Shown here piece after piece: positions 1-7,677 of a stretch of DNA of 32,522 bases (within the stretch, counting starts at the first letter, position 1; every line of letters begins with the position of its first letter). The stretch comes from JAISGQ01 sp964500965 (GTDB taxonomy: Bacteria; Bacillota; Clostridia; Oscillospirales; Acutalibacteraceae), in NCBI GenBank assembly GCA_964500965.1, contig CAZCQZ010000024.1, forward strand, positions 1 to 32,522, given 5' to 3'. The position numbers and the translations under genes are program-made. The notes under the pieces are model-generated. The model did no database searches and had not been told where the DNA came from. It worked only from the letters and a program-made list of their open reading frames with translations.

Positions 1-1524
1 AAAAAGGACTTTATTTTGTATCTTGACGGTTTTTCCGCCAATGTGCAGGATATTATTAAAAAGTTTGAATTCCGCAATCAGATCGACAAGCTCTCCGATC
101 ACGATATCCTCGGTCTGCTGATTGCAAAATTTACCGACAATTCCATCAACCTTTCTTCCCGTCCCGTTTTGGATGATAAGGGTAATGTGCTTCAGCCCGC
201 ACTCGATAATCATACGATGGGAACAGTATTTGAAGAGGTTATCCGCAAGTTCAATGAGGAAACCAACATCACAGATGCAGGTCGCCACTTCACACCCCGT
301 GATATCGTTGAACTCATTTCCGACCTTGCCCTTATTCCCGTAAAAGATAAAATCCAAAGCACAACCTACCGTATTTATGACGGCGCTTGCGGTACCGGCG
401 GTATGCTTACTGTTGGTGAGGAGCGTATGACCGAGCTTGCCAAGGAATGTGGTAAAAAGATTTCTATCCACTTGTATGGTCAAGAGAACTCGGATGAGAC
501 CTACGCCATCGCCAAGGCGGATATGCTCGTTAAGGGCGAGGGCGGACAGGCAAACAATATCTATTTCGGTTCTACCATATCCAACGATGGCTTTGCCACC
601 GAGACCTTCGATTTTATGCTCTCCAATCCACCGTTCGGCACTCCTTGGAAGACTGACCTCAAGGCTTGGGGCGATATCAAGAAGGACGATATTGCCGATG
701 CCCGATTCCGCATCAATTATAACGGCGAGGATTTCTCTTTGATTCCTGACATCGGCGATCCGCAGATGTTGTTCCTTGCAAATAATATCAGCAAAATGAA
801 AAATAATACTGCCCTCGGCAGCCGTATCGTAGAGGTACATAACGGTTCTTCTCTCTTTACGGGTAAAGCAGGACAGGGGCCGTCCAATCTGCGCCAATAT
901 ATTTTGGAGCAGGATTTGTTGGAGGCAATTGTTGCCGTGCCCGAAAAGATGTTTTATAACACCGGCATCGGCACTTATATCTGGATTCTCACAAATAAGA
1001 AAGAAGCTCGCCGTAAGGGCAAGGTTCAGCTTATTGATGCCACCTCTTTCAAAGCACCTTTGCGTAAAAACCTTGGTGAGAAAAACTGCGAGATTACCAA
1101 AGCGATCCGTGACCGCATCCTTGAGCTGTATATGGCATTTGATGCCGCCGACAGCGAATACAGCAAGATATTTGATAATTCCGAATTTGGATATTGGGAA
1201 GTTCCTGTTTATACACCGCAGTATGATGAAAACGGCAAGCCTATTTTAGATAAAAAAGGAAACCCTGTAAAACCAAACAGCGATAAGGAAATCGTACCTT
1301 TTAGCTATGAGGGCGGTATCGCTGCCTTTATCGAAAATGAGGTTAAGCCTTACTCTCCCGATGCTTTTATCAAGCCGGGAACGGAAAAGATCGGCTATGA
1401 ACTTTCCTTTACCAAGTATTTTTATAAGCCTGTTCAGCTTCGCACCTTGGCGGAGATTTCTGCCGATATCCGTGCTATCGAAAAAGAAACCGACGGTTTG
1501 CTCGATGAGATAATCGGAGATTGA
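1..1524 (+). CDS. hsdM: Type I restriction-modification system methyltransferase subunit HsdM (5' truncated by window)
   Basis: HsdM is the N6-adenine methyltransferase subunit of a type I R-M complex; with HsdS it methylates the recognition site on host DNA. The reading frame is open to the left edge, so the N-terminal part of the protein is missing here and the TTG at 16 should not be taken as the start. What is visible is the SAM-binding motif DGACGTGGM (bases 379-405) and the catalytic NPPF motif (bases 625-636, context LSNPPFGTPW), both typical of gamma-class N6-adenine methylases. The preceding residues (VFEEVIRKFNEE, then AGRHFTPRDIVELI) are the usual HsdM lead-in to the methylase fold. 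The stop TGA at 1522-1524 lies two bases before the hsdS ATG, and hsdR follows, so the three genes form one operon. Confidence 0.95.
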   Translation, partial: KKDFILYLDGFSANVQDIIKKFEFRNQIDKLSDHDILGLLIAKFTDNSINLSSRPVLDDKGNVLQPALDNHTMGTVFEEVIRKFNEETNITDAGRHFTPRDIVELISDLALIPVKDKIQSTTYRIYDGACGTGGMLTVGEERMTELAKECGKKISIHLYGQENSDETYAIAKADMLVKGEGGQANNIYFGSTISNDGFATETFDFMLSNPPFGTPWKTDLKAWGDIKKDDIADARFRINYNGEDFSLIPDIGDPQMLFLANNISKMKNNTALGSRIVEVHNGSSLFTGKAGQGPSNLRQYILEQDLLEAIVAVPEKMFYNTGIGTYIWILTNKKEARRKGKVQLIDATSFKAPLRKNLGEKNCEITKAIRDRILELYMAFDAADSEYSKIFDNSEFGYWEVPVYTPQYDENGKPILDKKGNPVKPNSDKEIVPFSYEGGIAAFIENEVKPYSPDAFIKPGTEKIGYELSFTKYFYKPVQLRTLAEISADIRAIEKETDGLLDEIIGD

Positions 1525-1526
1525 AT

Positions 1527-2870
1527 ATGAGACAATATGAAAAATATAAAGCTGTAGAAACTCTTTGGTATTTAAATTTCCCTACTCATTGGAATGTATT
1601 TCCGCTTTGCTCTATAGCAAAAGAAAAATCCATTTGCAATTGTACGGATATGGAACTGCTATCTGTTTATTTGGATGCCGGAGTTGTTCCTTTTTCAAAA
1701 CGAACAGAAAAGCGTACAAATACCACAAGCAAGGATCTGTCAAAATATCAAAGAGTAGATGTTGGTGATTTTGTTTTAAATAATCAGCAAGCTTGGAGAG
1801 GGTCTGTTGGTGTGTCAAAATATACTGGCATTACAAGCCCTGCATATATTATCCTTTCCTTAAATGACCAACTCACACTTGACTATGCCAACTATCTTTT
1901 TAGAAGTCGAATTATGGTAGATCAATACTTGGTTGCATCAAAAGGTGTTGGCTCTATCCAAAGAAATCTATATTGGCAGGAATTGAAGCGTGTCAGCGTG
2001 TTAGTTCCGCCGAAAGACGAGCAGGATCAGATTGTAAACTATTTGGATTGGAAAGTATCCCATATCAACCGCCTGATCCACGGCTACCAACGGCAGATTA
2101 AGTTGTTAGAGGAATATAAAAAATCTCAAATCACTCACTTGGTTACTCACGGGATTAAAAAACATGAAATGATTGATAGTGAGATTTATTGGTTAGAGAG
2201 TATTCCAAAGGATTGGAGAGTAACAAGGTTAAAACATATTCTCAAGAAACAGCAACGCCCCATTCCTGAAAATGCCGAGTTGTTAATATGCTCAAATAGT
2301 GGTGAGGTAAAAATACGCGGTGAATCTAAAATGGGTTTGGTTGCAGAATCGGATGACATTTACCAAGGTGTTAAGCAAGGTGACCTTCTAATACACGGCA
2401 TGGACACTTGGCATGGAGCTATTGCTGTATCTGATTTTGACGGAATGTGTACCCCTGTTGTTCATGTATGCACAAGTAAAGAAAGTGTCCGCTTTGTTGC
2501 GTATTACCTGAAGATGATGGCTTATACAAAAGTTTTTAAAGCCATATCAAATGGAGTTCGTCAAAACACCAGTGATTTTCGCAGTTGGGACAAAGCCGGA
2601 GCGCTATATATTGCATTGCCATCGTTAGAAGAACAAGAGATGATTGCCGATAAAATTGATGATACAATATTGAAAATTAACAATTCTATCTCTGTGATTA
2701 ACCGTGAAATAGATGCATTAAAAGAATACCGCACTCGCTTGATTTCCGATGTTGTTACGGGGCAGGTCGATGTGCGCGGCGTTGAAATTCCCGATTATAC
2801 TCCCGAGGAAGACAACGCTATGGATGAAGAAATTAACGATACGGAGGAGGTGACGGATAATGCCGACTAA
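1527..2870 (+). CDS. hsdS: Type I restriction-modification specificity subunit HsdS
   Basis: HsdS recognises the bipartite DNA target and docks HsdM and HsdR. The 447-residue protein has the classic two-half plan: a first target-recognition domain (about residues 1-180), a conserved helix around residues 190-215 (LLEEYKKSQITHLVTHG), a second recognition domain opening with ESIPKDWRVTRLKHI, and a second conserved helix near the C-terminus (INREIDALKEYRTRLI, then DVVTGQVDVRG). ATG 1527 is chosen as start because it follows a CGGAGA ribosome binding site and lies just after the hsdM stop; the TTG at 1521 is less likely. The recognition domains are visibly more A+T-rich than hsdM and hsdR, as expected for exchangeable specificity segments. 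Its 3' end overlaps hsdR by 11 bases, suggesting translational coupling. The target sequence cannot be read from the protein. Confidence 0.93.
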   Translation: MRQYEKYKAVETLWYLNFPTHWNVFPLCSIAKEKSICNCTDMELLSVYLDAGVVPFSKRTEKRTNTTSKDLSKYQRVDVGDFVLNNQQAWRGSVGVSKYTGITSPAYIILSLNDQLTLDYANYLFRSRIMVDQYLVASKGVGSIQRNLYWQELKRVSVLVPPKDEQDQIVNYLDWKVSHINRLIHGYQRQIKLLEEYKKSQITHLVTHGIKKHEMIDSEIYWLESIPKDWRVTRLKHILKKQQRPIPENAELLICSNSGEVKIRGESKMGLVAESDDIYQGVKQGDLLIHGMDTWHGAIAVSDFDGMCTPVVHVCTSKESVRFVAYYLKMMAYTKVFKAISNGVRQNTSDFRSWDKAGALYIALPSLEEQEMIADKIDDTILKINNSISVINREIDALKEYRTRLISDVVTGQVDVRGVEIPDYTPEEDNAMDEEINDTEEVTDNAD

Positions 2871-5811
2871 TATCAGAGAAAACGGTTTTGAAACCCTGAT
2901 TTGCGATTATCTCGTAAACAATAACGGTTTTGAGCTTGGCAACACCGCCGAATACAACAAGGAGTATGCCATAGATGAGGGACGGCTGTTCCGTTTCCTT
3001 GAAAGCACCCAGCCCGACAAATTGGCTGAACTCCACCTGCAGGATTCTCCTTTGGAGAAAAAACGGTTTTTGGAACAACTTGACAAAAAACTGAAGGGTG
3101 ACGGCGTAATTGAAATTCTGCGCCGGGGACTGAAGTATAAGCATCTGCATTTTGAGATGCTGTGTGTGCGCCCCTCTCCGCAGAACCCGCAAGCAAAAGA
3201 GGATTACGAGAAAAATATTTTTTCCGTAACCCGTCAGCTGCAATATTCTGTTTTCAACCCCAAACTTGCTTTGGATATCTGCATCTTTATCAACGGTCTG
3301 CCCGTTATAACGATGGAACTGAAAAATCAGCTTACCAAGCAAAATGTTGCCGATGCGGTGGAGCAGTATAAAAACGACCGCAGTCCTTCGGAGCTGCTGT
3401 TCAGCTTTAAGCGCACGATCGTTCACCTTGCCGTTGATGACAACGAAGTGCGGATGTGTACCGAGCTGAAAGGTAAATCCAGTTGGTTCCTGCCTTTTAA
3501 CAAGGGCTGCAATGACGGAGCTGGTAATCCTGTCAACCCCAATGGCCTGAAAACGGCGTATTTATGGGAAGATATCATCACCAAGGACGAGCTTTCCAAC
3601 ATCATCGAAAACTATGCGCAGGTTGTGGAACAGAAAAATGAAGACACCGGCAAGAAGAGCTATAAGCAGATCTTTCCGCGCTATCATCAGCTTTCGGTGG
3701 TGAAATCCTTGCTTTCGGATGCACAGCGTGACGGTGTCGGCGCAAGATACTTAATTCAGCATTCCGCCGGTAGCGGTAAGTCCAATTCTATCGCTTGGCT
3801 TGCACATCAGCTCGTAACGCTGAAAAATGCAGAAAATAAAGAGATTTTTGATACCGTTATCGTTGTTACCGACCGTATCAATCTCGATAAGCAGATTAAG
3901 AATACCATTAAGCAGTTCATGCAGGTTTCTTCTACTGTCGGCTGGGCAAAGAGTTCGGGCGACCTGAAAAAGTTGCTGAACGAAGGCAAGAAAATTATTA
4001 TTACCATCGTGCACAAGTTCCAGTTTATTTTGGACGATATCGGCACGGAGCATAAGGATAAGAATTTCGCCATTATCATTGACGAGGCACATTCCAGCCA
4101 AAACGGAAGCCTTTCCGCAAAAATGAATATGGTGCTTTCGGGCAACGCCTATGAGGACGAAGATGACCTTGAGGATAAGCTGAACACCATCATTGAAGGC
4201 AGAAAAATGGTGAAAAACGCAAGTTATTTCGCCTTTACTGCGACACCCAAGAATAAAACCCTTGAGATGTTCGGTAAAAAAGAATTACTGCCGGACGGTA
4301 CATCCAAGCCCTGCCCTCACTATGTTTACACGATGAAGCAAGCCATTGAAGAAGGCTTTATCTTGGATGTTCTTCGTTCTTACACAACCGTTGAAAGCTA
4401 TTATAAGCTCGTTAAAACCATAGAAAACGATCCTCGCTTTGATAAGAAGCGTGCGCAGGGTATCCTGCGTTACTATGTCGAATCCAATTCCTACGCTATT
4501 CACGAAAAGGCCGCCATTATGGTTGAGCATTTCCATAGCGAAGTCATCGGCAAAGGCAAGATCGGCGGCAAAGCCAGAGCTATGGTTGTAGCAAGCTCTA
4601 TTAAGCGTGCGGTGGAATACTACAAGGCATTTAATCAGCTTCTTGCCGAACGCAAGAGTCCGTTCAAGGCAATTATTGCGTTCTCCGGCACAACGGAATA
4701 TAACGGTAAAATCGTAACCGAGGCTGATATTAACGGATTCCCCTCGGCATCGATTGAGAAGGAATTCAAAAACGATCCTTACCGCATTTTAATCGTTGCA
4801 AACAAATTCCAGACCGGCTTTGACGAGCCCCTGCTTCACACAATGTATGTGGATAAGGGATTGTCCGACATTAAGGCAGTGCAGACGCTTTCTCGCCTGA
4901 ACCGTGCGCATCCGGGCAAAACTGATACCTTCATTTTGGACTTTGTCAACGATGTCAATATCATCAAGCAAGCCTTTGACAGATATTATAAGACCACCAT
5001 TCTGTCGGGCGAGACTGATTCCAACAAGCTCAACGACCTAATTGATACGATGGAGTCTATCCAAGTATACACAACGGCAGATGTAGATACTTTCTGCGAA
5101 CGGTATCTGAATGATGCCGACAGAGGTATGCTTGATCCGATCCTTGACAGATGCGTTGAAATCTATAAAAATGATATTGATTTTGAGGAACAGATTGAAT
5201 TTAAGTCCTCGGCGAAGGCGTTTGTGCGAACCTATAACTTCCTCGCCGCCATTATGCCTTACGGAAGCGTGGAATGGGAAAAACTCGCGATATTCTTAAA
5301 TCTTTTAATTCCGAAGCTGCCGTCTCCCGAAGGTGAGGACTACACCAAGGGTCTGTTGGATGATGTTGAGCTTGAAAGCTATCGCGCCCAAGCAAAAGAG
5401 GCTATTCGCATTCAGCTTGATAACGAAAACGGCGAAATCAATCCCATCCCCGTAGGCACAAGCGTTGGCATCAATGTTCCCGAGCTTGATACACTTACGA
5501 ACATTTTGAAGGAATTCCACGACGCCTTTGGCAGCATCGAATGGACGGACGAGGACAAGATCAAAAAACAAATTCAAGAGCTTTTTGAGAGTGTTGACCA
5601 CGATGAGCAATATATCAATGCTCGCCGTTTCTCCGACATTCAAAATGCGCGAACCGAAAGCGACCGTGCCGCAGGTGAGGCTTTGATTGCCACTATGAAA
5701 TCCGGCATCGAGCTTTATCGTGAGGTGCAGAACAATCCCTCGTTCAAAAAGTGGTTGTTCGACAGCGTTTTCAATGCTACCTATATTGCGGATAGCGGTA
5801 ATCGAGTATAG
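2860..5811 (+). CDS. hsdR: Type I restriction endonuclease subunit HsdR
   Basis: HsdR is the ATP-dependent translocase and nuclease of the type I complex. The 983-residue protein starts at ATG 2860, nine bases after a strong GGAGGAGG, inside the end of hsdS. The N-terminal nuclease shows the PD-(D/E)xK pattern: D139 in LALDICIF and E153-x-K155 in MELKNQ. The SF2 helicase motor follows: Walker A HSAGSGKSN at about 301-309, DEAH at 408-411, TATP shortly after, and motif VI QTLSRLNR at 675-682. The C-terminal 250 residues are the helical HsdM/HsdS-binding part. All key motifs are present, so the enzyme is probably active. The next gene, kptA, begins 11 bases after the stop. Confidence 0.96.
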   Translation: MPTNIRENGFETLICDYLVNNNGFELGNTAEYNKEYAIDEGRLFRFLESTQPDKLAELHLQDSPLEKKRFLEQLDKKLKGDGVIEILRRGLKYKHLHFEMLCVRPSPQNPQAKEDYEKNIFSVTRQLQYSVFNPKLALDICIFINGLPVITMELKNQLTKQNVADAVEQYKNDRSPSELLFSFKRTIVHLAVDDNEVRMCTELKGKSSWFLPFNKGCNDGAGNPVNPNGLKTAYLWEDIITKDELSNIIENYAQVVEQKNEDTGKKSYKQIFPRYHQLSVVKSLLSDAQRDGVGARYLIQHSAGSGKSNSIAWLAHQLVTLKNAENKEIFDTVIVVTDRINLDKQIKNTIKQFMQVSSTVGWAKSSGDLKKLLNEGKKIIITIVHKFQFILDDIGTEHKDKNFAIIIDEAHSSQNGSLSAKMNMVLSGNAYEDEDDLEDKLNTIIEGRKMVKNASYFAFTATPKNKTLEMFGKKELLPDGTSKPCPHYVYTMKQAIEEGFILDVLRSYTTVESYYKLVKTIENDPRFDKKRAQGILRYYVESNSYAIHEKAAIMVEHFHSEVIGKGKIGGKARAMVVASSIKRAVEYYKAFNQLLAERKSPFKAIIAFSGTTEYNGKIVTEADINGFPSASIEKEFKNDPYRILIVANKFQTGFDEPLLHTMYVDKGLSDIKAVQTLSRLNRAHPGKTDTFILDFVNDVNIIKQAFDRYYKTTILSGETDSNKLNDLIDTMESIQVYTTADVDTFCERYLNDADRGMLDPILDRCVEIYKNDIDFEEQIEFKSSAKAFVRTYNFLAAIMPYGSVEWEKLAIFLNLLIPKLPSPEGEDYTKGLLDDVELESYRAQAKEAIRIQLDNENGEINPIPVGTSVGINVPELDTLTNILKEFHDAFGSIEWTDEDKIKKQIQELFESVDHDEQYINARRFSDIQNARTESDRAAGEALIATMKSGIELYREVQNNPSFKKWLFDSVFNATYIADSGNRV

Positions 5812-5822
5812 GAGGCGAAGAT

Positions 5823-6761
5823 ATGTCACTTAGAGACACCAGCAAATTTATCAGTCTTATTCTTCGCCACAAGCCTGAAGCAATAGGTATTACCCTTGAC
5901 GAACACGGTTGGGCAAATGTAGACGAGCTTATCGCAGGCATAGCCAAGCAACAACATTTTGATATGGCTATGCTTGAGGAGATTGTTGCAACAGATGAAA
6001 AACAGCGGTATTCCTTTAATGAGGATAAAACTCTGATCCGCGCGAACCAAGGTCATTCTGTGCCTGTGGATGTAGAGCTTGAGCAGGTATCGCCGCCCAA
6101 GCATTTGTATCACGGCACGGGTGAGAAGTATGTGGCTTCGATTGAAGAGCAAGGGTTAATCCCGAAATCAAGATTGTATGTTCATCTTTCGCCCGATTAT
6201 AACGCCGCAGAGAAGGTTGGTTCACGGCACGGGAAGCCTGTTATATATCGTATCTCAGCGGAGAAGATGGCGAAGGACGGATATGTATTTTACAAGTCTG
6301 TAAATGGCGTTTGGCTCACAAAGGAAGTGCCTGTAAAGTATTTCAAGCGCGATAGTTTTGATTATGATATTGTAAACGAAATTGCCGCAAAGCTTCGTGA
6401 AGCATTCGCTGCTGAAGACGAGGATGCTATTGAGGAACAGCTTATTCCGCAATACAGTTGGGAGTATGTTCAGCAATCGTTGTTTGCAATATTGCTTGAC
6501 GATAACAGCACGGCTGCGCAATATGATGAGGTTGCCAGTGTTATTTGGAACGCCGTTCTTGACGGACAAAAGATAAGAAAGACAACGGCGATTGCACTTT
6601 TGTATTATCGGCTCGGCGATATCAATGCACCGTATGAGAATAACACCCTTTGGAGCATCGCTTCAAACCTGCTTGATTTGGATTATGCCAACGCTGAATA
6701 CAATCCGTTGAAGGATGAAAGGATTATTAAAAAACTTGCTTTCCACGGATTGTCAATATAA
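5823..6761 (+). CDS. kptA: KptA/Tpt1-type RNA 2'-phosphotransferase with an unrecognised C-terminal domain
   Basis: KptA/Tpt1 enzymes use NAD+ to remove a 2'-phosphate from RNA; the bacterial role is unsettled. Residues 1-176 match the whole family: SKFISLILRHKPEAIG at the N-terminus, TLDEHGWANVDELI, YHGTG at 96-100, RHGKP, and the terminal NGVWLTKEVPVKYF. The family's Arg-His-Arg-Arg catalytic set can be placed at R15, H16, R62 and R117, with family-like spacing, so the enzyme looks intact. Usual family length is about 180; this protein has about 135 extra residues (177-312), acidic and probably alpha-helical, which I do not recognise. It starts at ATG 5823 after AGGAGGCG, 11 bases behind hsdR, so it is the last gene of the hsd operon. 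This suggests a job connected with restriction or RNA/DNA-end repair, which is inference. Confidence 0.9.
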   Translation: MSLRDTSKFISLILRHKPEAIGITLDEHGWANVDELIAGIAKQQHFDMAMLEEIVATDEKQRYSFNEDKTLIRANQGHSVPVDVELEQVSPPKHLYHGTGEKYVASIEEQGLIPKSRLYVHLSPDYNAAEKVGSRHGKPVIYRISAEKMAKDGYVFYKSVNGVWLTKEVPVKYFKRDSFDYDIVNEIAAKLREAFAAEDEDAIEEQLIPQYSWEYVQQSLFAILLDDNSTAAQYDEVASVIWNAVLDGQKIRKTTAIALLYYRLGDINAPYENNTLWSIASNLLDLDYANAEYNPLKDERIIKKLAFHGLSI

Positions 6762-6765
6762 GCAT

Positions 6766-6806
6766 AAAAAATAATGCTTGTGATTTTCTCACAAGCATTA
6801 TTTTTT
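6766..6806 (+). terminator. Rho-independent terminator of the hsd-kptA operon
   Basis: A perfect 18-base-pair stem (6766-6783 with 6789-6806) has a five-base loop, an A-run on the left arm and a T-run on the right arm. It begins five bases after the kptA stop. The symmetry would let it work on both strands. Confidence 0.88.
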
Positions 6807-6882
6807 GCACTCGTCAACCGGCTTCTTTGCTGAATTTTCTTAAACATCCTTATGAGAAGCACGGTTTTGCAAGTGCTTTTTC

Positions 6883-6967
6883 TGGTGCGGATAACAGGGG
6901 TCGAACCTGCACGCCTCGCGGCACAAGATCCTAAATCTTGCATGTCTGCCAATTCCATCATATCCGC
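6883..6967 (-). tRNA. tRNA-Leu (anticodon TAG)
   Basis: On the minus strand an 85-base cloverleaf can be folded. The acceptor stem GCGGATA pairs with TATCCGC, followed by discriminator A and an encoded CCA. The anticodon stem CAAGA/TCTTG encloses loop TTTAGGA with anticodon TAG, reading CUA. There is a short variable arm and a T arm with GGTTCGACCC. The long-class length fits tRNA-Leu. It has its own promoter at 6986-7015. Its 3' end faces the hsd operon, the side at which integrative elements usually insert. Confidence 0.93.
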
Positions 6968-6985
6968 AGGATTTCTCCGAAAAGA

Positions 6986-7015
6986 AGTATAGCACAGCCG
7001 ACGGTACGGTGTCAA
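6986..7015 (-). promoter_or_regulatory. Promoter of tRNA-Leu
   Basis: On the minus strand a TTGACA -35 box (7010-7015), an 18-base spacer and a TATACT -10 box (6986-6991) preceded by TGC (extended -10) sit about 20 bases upstream of the tRNA 5' end. Confidence 0.8.
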
Positions 7016-7279
7016 CTTCATACTGCTATTTAATAAAACATTCGGTCGGATATGTCGGCAGCAAAACGGTGTATCGGCGGAATGCGCATATTTCAGTTAT
7101 GCAACTTAGTGTCGTTTCTGTCTGTAAACATAAAACCGACAAATAACGAAATAATTTACAAATCAGAAAGTTAAATGGTGTGTACAGGTTGCGAATAATG
7201 TCCTTAAATCACGGACAAATTACAGGTTATGTAAACGGTTGTATAAAATGGGCGCAACCGATTTATGCGGCTTTCGGAA

Positions 7280-7366
7280 TGTGGAAAACTCGGTGGAAAA
7301 GGTGAAAAACCCCATGGACAAGGGGAACAAGCCTGTGTGGAAAACTCAGTGGAAAAGGTGAAAAAC
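7280..7366 (+). repeat. Two 31-base direct repeats with TGTGGAAAA (DnaA-box-like) words
   Basis: Copies at 7280-7310 and 7336-7366 match at 30 of 31 bases. Each starts with TGTGGAAAA, whose complement TTTTCCACA fits the DnaA-box consensus TTWTNCACA, and each contains a second one-mismatch copy (GGTGGAAAA or AGTGGAAAA). Further near-copies occur at 7452-7460 (TTTTCCACT) and 7491-7499 (GGTGGAAAA). DnaA binding is inference; the repeat itself is seen directly. Confidence 0.75.
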
Positions 7367-7576
7367 ACACCCGGAATATTCACGGTATATGTGCATATAG
7401 GCATATTCCTCACTGTATTCATTGTGCAAGTTGCACTAAAAATTGATTGCATTTTCCACTTGACAAGCCCGAAGCCGCATTGTACCGTGAGGTGGAAAAG
7501 TTCACAGTCGGGTAAAAATTACAATATGTAATTTTTAAGCGGCTTTGAAAGGGCGGCACAGATTGATTTCCCGATA

Positions 7577-7593
7577 ACAGTGCGGAGCACTGT
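7577..7593. repeat. Perfect 7-bp palindrome just upstream of the argF promoter
   Basis: ACAGTGC and GCACTGT are separated by GGA, ending two bases before the -35 box. A related palindrome (AGAGCA-G-TGCTCT, 7632-7644) lies just past the expected transcription start. They could be operators or transcript hairpins; no known regulator is assigned. Confidence 0.5.
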
Positions 7594-7594
7594 G

Positions 7595-7623
7595 TTGATT
7601 TATTCATAATTATGCATTATAAT
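7595..7623 (+). promoter_or_regulatory. argF promoter with possible arginine-repressor box in the spacer
   Basis: The -35 TTGATT (7595-7600), 17-base spacer and -10 TATAAT (7618-7623) form a near-ideal promoter. The spacer contains the palindrome CATAATTATG with flanks that give T-T-CAT-AATT-ATG-C-A, close to the ArgR/AhrC operator pattern TnAATwwwwATTnA. ArgR control is plausible for this gene but rests on one imperfect site. Confidence 0.6.
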
Positions 7624-7677
7624 TTAAAGCAAGAGCAGTGCTCTGATTGCAATACGTTTAAAGTGAGTTGAAAGCGA

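Larger units (their letters stand above)
6968..7677. other. 710-base stretch without a credible gene, between tRNA-Leu and argF
   Basis: It holds the tRNA-Leu promoter at its left end, a small inverted repeat TGTCC/GGACA (7198-7216), the 31-base direct repeats with DnaA-box-like words (7280-7366), a palindrome at 7577-7593 and the argF promoter at its right end. Frames open through 7204-7531 on both strands run over the repeat, lack good ribosome binding sites and give low-complexity proteins, so I do not call them. Confidence 0.6.

Noticed and set aside
6683..7021. A 112-codon minus-strand frame over the tRNA-Leu gene
   Set aside because: It reads through a complete tRNA cloverleaf and its promoter; the protein is an artefact.
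7204..7531. Open frames of 82 and 88 codons on both strands in the tRNA-Leu/argF gap
   Set aside because: Both run over the 31-base direct repeat, lack a proper ribosome binding site and have repeat-driven composition; the DNA looks regulatory.
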